DNA from: CAYUYV01 sp050331455
GTDB lineage: Bacteria > Pseudomonadota > Alphaproteobacteria > JAJFIK01
Reading direction: 5' to 3'
Length of the DNA: 28,250 nucleotides
Assembly (NCBI GenBank): GCA_050331455.1
Contig: JBHJGV010000002.1
Location: 1 to 28,250, forward strand
The notes below the pieces were generated by a model, which was not told where the DNA came from, made no database searches, and was given only the letters and a program-made list of their open reading frames with translations. Of this stretch, positions 1 through 7,477 are shown piece after piece. Numbering within the stretch: position 1 is the first letter of the stretch; the number at the start of each line of letters is the position of its first letter. The position numbers were made by a program, and so were the translations under genes.

Positions 1-170
1 TGGATCTGCAACGGGTCTTTTGGGCTGCGGTGGGCGAGGCGGCTATCGCGCGGGTGAGCGATGTGCCCCTTTGGGTGAGTACCTCAGGCCTTGGGGTGTT
101 CTGGCTCCATGTGCGCCTCGACACCCGGCCCAAATACTACACCCACGCCCCCTACCGCTCCTCACCCTGA
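1..170 (+). CDS. 3' end of a DUF6940-like protein (partial)
   Basis: An open frame enters from the left edge (first full codon at base 3) and stops with TGA at 168-170, giving 55 C-terminal residues. The tail contains LWVSTSGLGVFWLHVRLD followed by TRPKYYTHAPYR. From memory, this resembles the C-terminus of the uncharacterised DUF6940 family, which ends in a conserved WLHVRLDxRPKYY-type segment. No function is known to me. The family match is recalled and cannot be tested here. The reading frame itself is well supported by its protein-like composition, with no competing gene on the other strand. The upstream part is outside the window. Confidence 0.55.
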   Translation, partial: DLQRVFWAAVGEAAIARVSDVPLWVSTSGLGVFWLHVRLDTRPKYYTHAPYRSSP

Positions 171-372
171 CCGTCTGCGGTGCGGATGAGTGGTGGCGCA
201 CGGTCTTGCTCCCCTGGCCATCACAGCTTGATCGGTGTGGGCACGCCAACCGGTGTTTGAGTCTGAGCATCGCGGACAGTCATAGCCAGTCTCTCCATGG
301 ACAGGGTTTGTCTTAAAAACGAAACCGGGCACGGCCCAGAAAGACACGGCCCAGCGGGTCTTCTGCGATGCC

Positions 373-1428
373 TCACGCCGCCGGTGATGATCCGGACCGC
401 CCCTTCTGGTTGAGGAAGGCCGTCGAGAGGGCATGATTGAGCTTGCGCAGTTCGACAAAGCCCCGCCCCAGCATACGCTGGACCGGCCGCGGCAGAAAAG
501 TCGCAAGGCAGATGACCGTCATGAGAAGGGTGTAATACTGCCCAACCATCCGCAGGCCCCCCTTTTTCCAGCATTGCCGGATCAGACGCCGCATTTCCGC
601 GATCTCACCGGCGTTATAGGCCAAGGACGCACAATATTCGAGTTGATGACCCCAGGCGATGGCGCGGACACGGCGCCAAACGGCCGGCTCGCACGCCTCA
701 TGGCGCGCAATGACCGTCTTCCAGCCCCCATGCATTTTGCGCCAGTCCTTGGTCGCCTGGACGCTGTGGCGGCGATAGGCGGTCAAGGGTTCGCGCAGGG
801 TACGGATCGCATCCGGCCCCTGGCGCGCAATGCGCAGCCAAAGATCGAAATCCTCATAAGTGCGCAGGCCCGTATCGAACCTTCCGGCCCGGTCAATCGC
901 ACTCTTTCGGGCGATCACCGCACTGGTATGGATCGCGTTGCGCTCCAGAAGTTTGGCATAGGATAGACGATCCCCCGGCGGCAGCATGATCTCGTAAAGA
1001 GGGGCGCCGGTCTCGTCGATGAAATGGAACCCCGAGACCGAAAGCAGGGTCCCCGGGTGCCGGGCCATCAGCTCCAGGTGCTTTTCGACCTTATCCGCCG
1101 CCCACCGATCGTCTGCATCGAGAAAGCCGATCAGGGGGCCGTGCGCCTCTTCGATGGCCCGGTTGCGCGCCGCCGACGGGCCCGCATTGTCCTGGCGGAT
1201 CAGGCGAACAACCGGGCCGTCCGCCGGTGCCCGGCCCTGCCATGCGAGAACGCGGTCCGCGGTGGAATCGCGGGAGCCATCATCCACCACGAGGATCTCG
1301 ATGTCCCGGCGGGTCTGATCGAACAGGCTGGCCAAGGCATCATCGATATGGGCCTCGGCGTTGAAGGCCGGCATCACCACGCTGAGACTGAAGGCCCGGT
1401 CCATCATCGCACATCCGTCATCGCACAT
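373..1428 (-). CDS. Family 2 glycosyltransferase
   Basis: Transfers a sugar from a nucleotide-sugar donor to an acceptor, probably a cell-surface glycan precursor on the cytoplasmic side of the inner membrane. The 351-residue protein opens with the GT-A fold signature SVVMPAFNAEAHIDDALASL, followed by ILVVDDGSRDST and the metal/nucleotide-binding segment GFLDADDRW (DxD-like). A hydrophobic stretch near residues 300-322 (YYTLLMTVICLATFLP) may anchor it to the membrane. The start is uncertain: ATG at 1428, 1407 and 1404 are all in frame and lie inside a 14-bp tandem repeat, and none has a strong ribosome binding site. The GT2 family is clear. The acceptor and sugar are unknown. It is the last gene of a minus-strand set with the radical SAM and phosphodiesterase-like genes. 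Confidence 0.93.
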   Translation of the reverse strand: MCDDGCAMMDRAFSLSVVMPAFNAEAHIDDALASLFDQTRRDIEILVVDDGSRDSTADRVLAWQGRAPADGPVVRLIRQDNAGPSAARNRAIEEAHGPLIGFLDADDRWAADKVEKHLELMARHPGTLLSVSGFHFIDETGAPLYEIMLPPGDRLSYAKLLERNAIHTSAVIARKSAIDRAGRFDTGLRTYEDFDLWLRIARQGPDAIRTLREPLTAYRRHSVQATKDWRKMHGGWKTVIARHEACEPAVWRRVRAIAWGHQLEYCASLAYNAGEIAEMRRLIRQCWKKGGLRMVGQYYTLLMTVICLATFLPRPVQRMLGRGFVELRKLNHALSTAFLNQKGRSGSSPAA

Positions 1429-1461
1429 CCGTCAGGGCCCATCTGTCAGGGCCCATCTGTC
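1406..1461. repeat. Four-unit 14-bp tandem repeat at the glycosyltransferase start
   Basis: Four consecutive 14-bp units are visible: atcgcacatccgtc twice (1406-1433), then the related agggcccatctgtc twice (1434-1461). All units share the core C-CATC-GTC. The array spans the 5' end of the glycosyltransferase and the intergenic gap after the radical SAM gene, so copy number could change the start region of the former. Confidence 0.85.
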
Positions 1462-1487
1462 AGGGGTCGTCGCTTCCTGGCCGTGCG

Positions 1488-2624
1488 TCATCGGATGAAC
1501 GCGCGGATGCCTTCCATCAGTTCCGTCACCGGTCCCGGCGGCGGCACCACGCCGAATCGGGCCTCGTGGGCCACCATTTTGTCCCGCCCTTTTTCAGTGC
1601 TGCTTTCACGGCGGACGCTGTGGCTGATGCCGCAGAACTGATTGCATTTGCGCATGCGGGCGCGGATGCCGTTGGCGCCCGCCCAGAAACTCGTCAGATC
1701 GCCCCGCTTTTCCAGGACCTTGCCCGGAAACCCGACGGAGAAGCACAGTCGCGCCACGCCGTAATGGTTGATCATGATATTGCGGTTGTAGGTGTTGCAG
1801 ATGTGCTCATCCGTACCCTTGGAAGCGCCCCAGCCGCGTTTGCGGTCGTCCTTGTTGATCTTGGCGAGGGACCGGAAATACATGCCCACTTGACCGATCC
1901 AGATGGGATTGAGGCCCAGCCCGTATTTCTCATTACACCGGGAGATGATGTCCACGATCTCGTCGCCGTCCACATCGGATTCGGCCTCGAAAAACGGATC
2001 GATCTCACCGGCCTGGCCGAAGGATGGCTGGATGAAGTTCAGCTTGAGCTGGTCCGCACCCAAATCGTTCAGGACGAAATCGTAAAAGCCGTCGATCTCC
2101 CGATAGTTCCGCCCGAAAATGAGGCCCATCACATAGATCCGCGTGTCCTCGGCCCCCAGACGGCGCTTGGCATCGACGAGCAGCCGGATGGCCTCCGTCG
2201 CCTTTTCGAAGGCCCCGGGCACACCCCGGGTTTCGTCATGGAGCGCCGGAATATGGCTGTTCAGGGAAATGGAAATCTCATTGGGCCCTTCGCGCACCAT
2301 GCGCTCGGCCATCTCCGCCCTGCGGATGCGCGTGCCGTTGACCACGGACAGCACCCGAATGCCGTTCTGCCGCGCGGCTGCGGCAAGCCCGAAATACTCT
2401 TCGAGATCCAGCATCGGCTCGCCGCCGCAAATCACCAGATTGCCCTCAGGGTTGATCTCGGCGAATTCTTCCAGAATGGACCGTTTTTGCTCCAGGCTTA
2501 GATAATTGGCCCGGTCGTCGTCGTCCCGTTGCCAGAAATCACAATGGGTGCATTTCAGGTTGCACCGCTTGTTCACCTCCATGAACACGAAGCGCGGGGG
2601 AGGGATGGTGAGCGTGACTGACAT
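1488..2624 (-). CDS. Radical SAM enzyme with SPASM-like C-terminus
   Basis: Binds a [4Fe-4S] cluster and cleaves S-adenosylmethionine to start radical chemistry. The substrate is unknown. With ATG at 2624 the CX3CX2C cluster motif CNLKCTHC lies at residues 21-28. GGEPML follows, the GGE motif that contacts SAM in this superfamily. The last third has further cysteines (HICNTYNRN, RLCFSVG, RKCNQFCGIS), consistent with a SPASM or twitch domain holding an auxiliary cluster. An upstream in-frame TTG (2645) would add seven residues, but GGAGG at 2637-2641 precedes the ATG at a slightly long 12-nt spacing, so I prefer the ATG. It sits 60 bp ahead of the glycosyltransferase on the same strand. Such trios often serve surface polysaccharide or modified-sugar synthesis (inference). 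Confidence 0.9.
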   Translation of the reverse strand: MSVTLTIPPPRFVFMEVNKRCNLKCTHCDFWQRDDDDRANYLSLEQKRSILEEFAEINPEGNLVICGGEPMLDLEEYFGLAAAARQNGIRVLSVVNGTRIRRAEMAERMVREGPNEISISLNSHIPALHDETRGVPGAFEKATEAIRLLVDAKRRLGAEDTRIYVMGLIFGRNYREIDGFYDFVLNDLGADQLKLNFIQPSFGQAGEIDPFFEAESDVDGDEIVDIISRCNEKYGLGLNPIWIGQVGMYFRSLAKINKDDRKRGWGASKGTDEHICNTYNRNIMINHYGVARLCFSVGFPGKVLEKRGDLTSFWAGANGIRARMRKCNQFCGISHSVRRESSTEKGRDKMVAHEARFGVVPPPGPVTELMEGIRAFIR

Positions 2625-2720
2625 GACCGAAATCGACCTCCGCAAAAAACCGGCCGGCCGGATGACCGACCCGCCGGCATGACTTGAACCAAGTGCACCG
2701 ACTCATATCGATGGTGCAGA

Positions 2721-2825
2721 TCGTCATCGCGAGCGGCCAAAGGTCGCGCGGCGATCCAGCGCAGAAGACTCAGCGTGTGCGGCTCTGGATTGCGTCGTCG
2801 CTGACGCGCCTCGCAAAGACAGGAT
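2721..2825. repeat. Palindromic REP-like element, copy 1
   Basis: The outer arms tcgtcatcgcgagcg (from 2721) and cgcctcgcaaagacagga (near 2809-2824) are imperfect reverse complements. Inner segments gcgatccag and ctggattgcgtcgtc form a second pair of arms. The same architecture recurs at 5111-5203, and I know it as a common family of intergenic palindromic repeats in alphaproteobacteria (arms resembling CGTCATTGCGAGCG). It lies in the 320-bp gap between the radical SAM and phosphodiesterase-like genes, a gap that otherwise shows no gene. Confidence 0.8.
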
Positions 2826-2944
2826 AAGCTGCACGACCTGAATGCGTCAGTGCACTAGATCGACCAATCACGCCCCGGCGCCCCATCAGATGCCGGGCAA
2901 CAAACGGGGCACAACCCTTCAGGCCCTCGTCGGAGACCCGCGCC

Positions 2945-4408
2945 TCAGGCCTCTTTCAGAGATTGCGCCACCCAGTCTTCCAGAGCGTTCGAAAGCCGCT
3001 CTATGGGCATCCCCGAGGATGCAGTGTCTATCGGACTGTCCCCGACCGCAACAAAGAAGCCATGCCCGGAATGATAGCCCGGCCGGATGCGCCGCGCCGC
3101 CGCGGGAAACCGTCCGAAGCTTGGGGAGAAAATGGCCCCGCCCGGATCCACGCCGCTCCACAGGGCCACCAGATCGGGCAAATCCGCGGTGCAGGCGGTG
3201 CCACCGCCATGAATCATCTGCATGCGCAGCATCTCGCCCATAACCGGCTTGCCGCTGGCTTCAAAGCGCAGGTCCCGAAGGCCGGTCTCCAGCCGGTCCA
3301 GCGTTCGGGCATAGGCCGCGCCCGGCGCCACCTTTCCCCGGGGCTCACGCCCTTGCAGATTGATCCGGAAGGCCGCGCCGCTCTCGTTATAAGACACTTG
3401 ATAGACGTGGCTTTCCGCGCAGCCGTAGCGGGCGGGCGGACGCCGGCCGAGCGCCGTCTTCACGGCATATGCGCCGTCCTGGCGCAAGCGCGCCCCCCGG
3501 GGCAGGAGGGCCCGGTTCAACCGTTCGCAGAAGGCCGGCATGATATGCTCCGACGACCAGTTGAGGCGCATGCCGTGGGGTGAGAGCACAAGCACCCGGT
3601 CATCGGGCCCGGCCACGGCCAGAAGGCGGGCGATGCCCGCATCGACCTGGCGATAGAGGGTTTCCAGGGGGCGCCCGAACCGCTCGTCCCGGTCCGGATC
3701 GTAATCGGGATGGGCGGGATCCACACAATCCCAGAACAGGTGCCCGGCGCAGTGCAATTCCTTGAACACGGTGGCAAACAGGTCCCAATCGCGCTGGCGC
3801 AGATAGTGCTCGGCCGCGTTGGCCTTCATGTCCGCCGACCGGGCCAGGCGCTCCACGGCGCGGGCCGCGCTGTCGGGGGTGTAGCCGTCATGGAAAACCG
3901 ATCCCAGGCTGAATGAATACGCTTTGCACGGGCTTTCGGGCGGGTCGCCGAAGGCGGCCACGACCTCGCCCGCCAGGGACGCCGGCGTGCTGACCGGGTG
4001 GGGATGATCCCGCCCGTGGACCAGCCAGTCATTCACCTGAAAGCCGTTCAGCTCGGGCGAGAGCGGGCATTTGGGCACGTCGAGAAGACCCACCGCCGCG
4101 CCGCGCCGGCTCAGGCGGTCCCAGAACGTCTCCTGAACCATGGGCGTGTCGCGGAACCGGACCGGTTCGTACTGGCCGGCCCGCATCTGATTGGGGCCGT
4201 GGTAGCGGCCGTGATCCCCCAGCGGGCGCCCGGTGGCAAAGCTGGTCCAGGACGCGTCATCGCCAATTTCGGGCCGCTTCACCAGACGGCCCCCGGTTCC
4301 GCGCGCCAGCAAGCCGGCCAGGGTCGGCATCACCCCATCACGGCAATACCGCTCGACCAGGGCACCATCCGCCCCATCCAGCCCGATCACCAGAACCCGC
4401 GCCGCCAT
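2945..4408 (-). CDS. Alkaline phosphatase superfamily (type I phosphodiesterase/nucleotide pyrophosphatase-like) protein
   Basis: Predicted metal-dependent phosphoester or phosphodiester hydrolase of 487 residues. The N-terminus RVLVIGLDGAD carries the first metal-ligand aspartate (residue 11). The nucleophile region reads DDASWTSFATG, with Thr55 as likely nucleophile, followed by GDHGRYHG. The usual SDHGM metal motif is replaced by LVLSPHGM, so the aspartate is missing while the histidine is kept. This may mark a subfamily or altered metal binding. There is no signal peptide, which suggests a cytoplasmic protein. I chose ATG at 4408 (MAARVLVIG) because it begins just before the first beta strand and is preceded by GGGGGG; an upstream start would add 11 unrelated residues. 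It heads the minus-strand set with the radical SAM and GT2 genes. Confidence 0.85.
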   Translation of the reverse strand: MAARVLVIGLDGADGALVERYCRDGVMPTLAGLLARGTGGRLVKRPEIGDDASWTSFATGRPLGDHGRYHGPNQMRAGQYEPVRFRDTPMVQETFWDRLSRRGAAVGLLDVPKCPLSPELNGFQVNDWLVHGRDHPHPVSTPASLAGEVVAAFGDPPESPCKAYSFSLGSVFHDGYTPDSAARAVERLARSADMKANAAEHYLRQRDWDLFATVFKELHCAGHLFWDCVDPAHPDYDPDRDERFGRPLETLYRQVDAGIARLLAVAGPDDRVLVLSPHGMRLNWSSEHIMPAFCERLNRALLPRGARLRQDGAYAVKTALGRRPPARYGCAESHVYQVSYNESGAAFRINLQGREPRGKVAPGAAYARTLDRLETGLRDLRFEASGKPVMGEMLRMQMIHGGGTACTADLPDLVALWSGVDPGGAIFSPSFGRFPAAARRIRPGYHSGHGFFVAVGDSPIDTASSGMPIERLSNALEDWVAQSLKEA

Positions 4409-4570
4409 GTCCCCCCCGATGCCGAACCCCCTAGGCCGCACCCCATGGTGCGGACATCCAGTCCGATATATCCAGCTTCACGATACCGGACTGTGCCCGC
4501 CACGGGCATTTTCCACAAGAGCTTATGACGGAATGGTCAGGGATTGCGGCGCCGATCGTGGCGGCGCCGA

Positions 4571-4876
4571 AATCAGCATGCGGTCCGGCACCGCGTGAAG
4601 GGCGCCCGGTTCCGGAGCAACGGCGTGCGCCTCCAGCTGCACGCCTTGGCCTATAATCTCGCCAATTTCCTGCGCACCCTGATCTTGCCGAAAGGGGTCC
4701 AGTAATGGTGCCTCACCACCCTGCGCGAGAAGCCGGTGAAGATCGGAGCGAAGGTCATTACCCACGCCCGCTATCCCGTCTCCCAGATGGTCGAGGTCGC
4801 CGTGCCGCGCGATCTCATGCGCCGCATCCTGGAGAACACCGCGGATCTGCGGCGACCGTCCGGCTCAGCGGTTTGA
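4571..4876 (+). pseudogene. Decayed 3' end of an IS1380-type transposase
   Basis: The frame starting around 4571 encodes RFRSNGVRLQLHALAYNLANF, then LRTLILPKGVQ, a TAA stop at 4703-4705, and in the same frame CLTTLREKPVKIGAKVITHARY, VEVAVPRDLMRRIL, ending at TGA 4874-4876. This matches the C-terminal part of IS1380-family (DDE group 1) transposases as I know them (NAVRLQLHALAYNLGNFLRTL, LREKLIKIGAKVV, EVAVPRxLF). The catalytic part is absent and an internal stop is present, so it cannot be active. The upstream boundary is not clear. A duplicated gcggcgccga (4546-4555 and 4561-4570) flanks its left edge. Confidence 0.78.
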
Positions 4877-5110
4877 ACAAGGGGACGATCATGGGATGAG
4901 AGAAGGAAAACTGTGCCTGAGTGACGGGCGTGTTGCCCAAAATGGCTTCTCTGAGGCGATTTTCGGCGCAATCATAACGTCAAGATTGAGACGCAGGGTC
5001 CAAAACCAAAGCGTTGGCGTTCAGATTGCGTCCGGCGCCGCGATGTTGAGCTTCATATGGGAACGTCGGATAAACCGGCCAAGAAAAGATCTCGGTGCGT
5101 CATTATATCT
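4877..5110. other. Non-coding stretch after the transposase remnant
   Basis: No convincing gene in either strand. The short frames here have no ribosome binding site and no protein-like pattern. The segment from gaaaactgtgcctgagtgac to the repeat at 5111 may be the non-coding right flank of the old insertion sequence, but I could not identify an inverted terminal repeat or target duplication. The region 5204-5430, between the palindromic repeat and the cold-shock gene, also shows no gene and probably holds the cold-shock gene's promoter and leader. Confidence 0.4.
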
Positions 5111-5203
5111 TCGTCATCGCGAGCGCAGCGTGGCGATCCAGGGAGGGATCCTCGTGCCCTTACCCTGGGCTGCCGCGTCGCTTCGCGCCTCGCAGTGACG
5201 GAT
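5111..5203. repeat. Palindromic REP-like element, copy 2
   Basis: The arms tcgtcatcgcgagcgcagcg and cgcttcgcgcctcgcagtga (5178-5198) are close reverse complements with small bulges. The inner part gatccaggg pairs with ccctgggct. It would fold into a long hairpin. It shares outer arms and overall length with the element at 2721-2825, so the two are copies of one family. It sits between the transposase remnant and the cold-shock gene. Confidence 0.85.
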
Positions 5204-5444
5204 GAGAGGGTCTCGGACGAAAGGTCTTTCCCTCCATTCAACCCCGCCGCCGCGAGGGGCAAGGCTTCTCGGCTCGCCGGTGGTTGTAATCGACGACTTC
5301 GTGCCCATTTGACCGTGGTACACTTGGACGGATCCCAAGATGACTGTTGCCGGGCTCAGGCCAGCTGCCGTTTGACCTCCTCCCAAGAATACGAAATCAA
5401 GGGCAGGCGCTGTGCCGGCCCGATCACAAGGCGAGGAGCCGGTC

Positions 5445-5657
5445 ATGACGTCAGGCACTGTAAAATTCTTCAACGAACAAAAGGGCTTTGGGTTCATTAC
5501 GCCCGACGGCAGCGACAAGGACGTCTTTGTCCATGCAAGCGCGCTTGAGCGATGTGGGGTGAGCCACCTTAGCGACGGCCAGCGCGTGTCATTCGACACC
5601 GCAGAAGATCCGCGCAACGGAAAGACAGCCGTCAGCACGATCCGCGTCGAGTCGTAA
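5445..5657 (+). CDS. cspA: Cold-shock domain protein (CspA family)
   Basis: A 70-residue single-domain RNA/DNA chaperone that binds single-stranded nucleic acid and prevents secondary structure, in the cytoplasm. The RNA-binding motifs are plain: RNP1 KGFGFI at residues 13-18 and RNP2 DVFVH at 26-30. They are followed by the usual GQRVSF and GKTAVSTIRV strands. Length and order match the family. The ATG at 5445 is preceded by AGGAG (5434-5438) at 6-nt spacing, whereas a longer GTG start at 5412 lacks one. The stop is only 4 bases before the next start, so it is probably cotranscribed with the cysteine-repeat gene. Many such paralogues exist per genome, so the symbol indicates family only. Confidence 0.95.
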   Translation: MTSGTVKFFNEQKGFGFITPDGSDKDVFVHASALERCGVSHLSDGQRVSFDTAEDPRNGKTAVSTIRVES

Positions 5658-5661
5658 GGCC

Positions 5662-6474
5662 ATGACGCCAGTCCCAGCCCCGCCCCCCGCAGCGCCGCGC
5701 CTGACGAGCCGGTTACCATTCATCTTCAGTCCCCTGCTTTTCCTGGCGTTGCTCTTGACCGCTGCCGGGGCCCATGCCCGGTCGGCCGCCGTCACACCGC
5801 CTGAAAACGCCTCTCCCCGCGCTTATGGAAGCGGATGGGAATGCGATCCGGGCTTCCTGAGGGCCGGCGACCGTTGCGAGAAGGTGATAGCACCGGACAA
5901 TGCCTATCTCACAACCAGGGCCTACAACCGCGGGTGGGAGTGCTCACATGGGTTTTTCCGCAAAGATCAGGTGTGCGTGGCGGTCGCCATTCCGGCGCAT
6001 GGCCACCTGCACCATCGGGGTGACAGTTGGGCCTGCGATCGCGGATACCGGGCGGCACGCGACACATGCGTGAAGATCACCGTTCCGGAAAATGCCTACC
6101 TGACCGATGGGTCGAGCCGTCTAGGATGGGAGTGTGGTCGGGGGTACCGCATCGCCAATGATCGCTGTGCGCCCATCCAGGTGCCCCGCAATGCCTACCT
6201 GACCAATGCGCGCTTCGGTCCAGGCTGGAGCTGCGAACGCGGCTACCGGGAGGTCGACGGGGCGTGCATCGAAATCGCCGTTCCCGCGAACGCGTTTCTC
6301 CAGGAGAAGGGCTATGGACCCGGCTGGGCTTGCGAGCGAGGCTATGAGTCCGTCGGCAACACCTGCCGTCAGATTGCCATTCCTGCGAATGCACATCTTG
6401 ACTATACGGGAAACAGATGGGTCTGCAATCCACCTTATGCGAAGCGTGGCGAAGTGTGTTTGCTTGGTGGCTGA
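5662..6474 (+). CDS. Secreted protein of seven two-cysteine repeats
   Basis: No function is known to me. The 270-residue protein has a proline-rich N-terminus, a hydrophobic stretch (FIFSPLLFLALLLTAAG) and a likely signal-peptidase site after AHA (residue 39), so it should be exported. The rest is seven repeats of about 31-33 residues with the consensus VPxNAYLT, GxGWxCxRGY, then a second cysteine followed by xxI. Repeats start near residues 44, 77, 110, 141, 174, 207 and 240. Each repeat has exactly two cysteines, suggesting one disulfide per unit in an elongated periplasmic or surface rod, superficially like an EGF-type chain. It starts 4 bp after the cold-shock gene with only a weak ribosome binding site, suggesting translational coupling. 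The protease gene follows 42 bp downstream. Confidence 0.88.
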   Translation: MTPVPAPPPAAPRLTSRLPFIFSPLLFLALLLTAAGAHARSAAVTPPENASPRAYGSGWECDPGFLRAGDRCEKVIAPDNAYLTTRAYNRGWECSHGFFRKDQVCVAVAIPAHGHLHHRGDSWACDRGYRAARDTCVKITVPENAYLTDGSSRLGWECGRGYRIANDRCAPIQVPRNAYLTNARFGPGWSCERGYREVDGACIEIAVPANAFLQEKGYGPGWACERGYESVGNTCRQIAIPANAHLDYTGNRWVCNPPYAKRGEVCLLGG

Positions 6475-6516
6475 AACGCAGTCAACGTTTCTCTTGAGCG
6501 CGCTGGTAAAGTTGAA

Positions 6517-7245
6517 ATGATCGAAGCACTCTTTCTCAGCACTGTGCGGATCCGCACCTTTGCCGGCCCATGCCGGCTGTCTAATGCCACCGGCTTTTTC
6601 TTCGAAGCGAATGGCGTGCTTCAGCTGATCACCAGTCGCCATGTTGTCCTGGATGAGGCGTCCGGTCATAGACCAGACCGGATCGAGATTGACCTGCACA
6701 TGGACCGGAATGATCTGGGCCGGTTCATCGGCTTCTCGATCCCGCTCTACAAAGACACGCTCAACGTATGGCGCGAAGCCAAGGATGATGAAGGGCTGGT
6801 GGATGTCGTCGCCATCGACATCGACCAGGCTGCCTTGCCCGAAACCGCCCAGATCGCGGCCTTTCGGCCGGGCCATCTGCCGGCGGCGGATGCCCATGTC
6901 GAGATTGGCCAGACCCTCCTCGCCATCGGTTATCCGCTCGGTTTCCAGGATACCCTGCACCACCTGCCGCTTGCGCGGCACGCCAGCCTTGCCTCGTCCT
7001 ACGGACTGAGATTCGGAGGCAAGGGCTATTTCCTGATCGATGCGCGGACCCATCGCGGCCTCAGCGGCGCGCCCGTGGTCATGCGTGATCGGAACCCGCC
7101 GCCGGATACGAGCATGCCGTGGTACCTGCTTGGCGTTCATTCCTCACGCCTTGAAGCGTTCTCGCGCGATCCGGATCACGACGAGGTCCTTGGGCTGAAT
7201 GCCGTCTGGTATTCGGATGTGCTCCACACATTGCAGGCCGAATGA
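6517..7245 (+). CDS. Trypsin-like serine protease without signal peptide
   Basis: A 242-residue protein with a complete chymotrypsin-fold triad: His42 in TSRHVV, Asp96 in LVDVVAID, and Ser183 in THRGLSGAPV. The N-terminus (MIEALFLSTVRIRTF) starts directly in the fold and has no export signal, so it is probably cytoplasmic unless exported otherwise. From memory it belongs to a group of small stand-alone bacterial trypsin-like proteins sharing segments such as GFFF, RHVV, YPLGFQDTLHHLP and DARTHRGxSGAPV. Their substrate is unknown. The ribosome binding site is poor. It follows the cysteine-repeat gene by 42 bp, but a secreted partner and a cytoplasmic protease would not meet, so a shared function is only a guess. 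Confidence 0.88.
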   Translation: MIEALFLSTVRIRTFAGPCRLSNATGFFFEANGVLQLITSRHVVLDEASGHRPDRIEIDLHMDRNDLGRFIGFSIPLYKDTLNVWREAKDDEGLVDVVAIDIDQAALPETAQIAAFRPGHLPAADAHVEIGQTLLAIGYPLGFQDTLHHLPLARHASLASSYGLRFGGKGYFLIDARTHRGLSGAPVVMRDRNPPPDTSMPWYLLGVHSSRLEAFSRDPDHDEVLGLNAVWYSDVLHTLQAE

Positions 7246-7396
7246 CGTCCGAGCGGTACGTGTTCGGCGCGCCCGCCTGCTCGAAAGCACGCGCCAACCA
7301 ACCGAACCAGTGCGCATCGACGAAATGATGAGCCATGAACAGTTCGTCAGGCTCAAGCGCGACATGAGGGATGTTCAACACTGCGGCAGGTCACCC

Positions 7397-7419
7397 GAGT
7401 GACCTTTGAAAGGTCACTC
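7397..7419 (+). terminator. Hairpin, probable terminator after the protease gene
   Basis: GAGTGACCTTT (7397-7407) and AAAGGTCACTC (7409-7419) are perfect reverse complements around a single G. It would form a stem of about nine pairs with a small loop. A T-rich tract (gctttgcatttgttctggttctgttttt) follows on the plus strand, but it is not a clean T-run. It lies between the protease gene and the tRNA, which is read from the other strand. Confidence 0.5.
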
Positions 7420-7477
7420 GCTTTGCATTTGTTCTGGTTCTGTTTTTGCCGCGTCGTTGATTTTATTGGGGTTTTGA

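Noticed and set aside
1406..1461. Tandem repeat considered as a CRISPR array
   Set aside because: Units are 14 bp and directly adjacent with no spacers; no cas genes are present. No CRISPR array was seen anywhere in the window.
1566..2501. Open frame of 311 codons opposite the radical SAM gene
   Set aside because: Shadow frame. The minus-strand product has the CX3CX2C and GGE motifs.
7246..7381. Minus-strand frame with a protein-like start (MLNIPHVALEPDELFMAHHF) after the protease gene
   Set aside because: The first ~48 codons look plausible as coding, but the frame then runs into the protease gene, starts with GTG without a binding site and has no recognisable family. At best a gene fragment; not supported enough to list.
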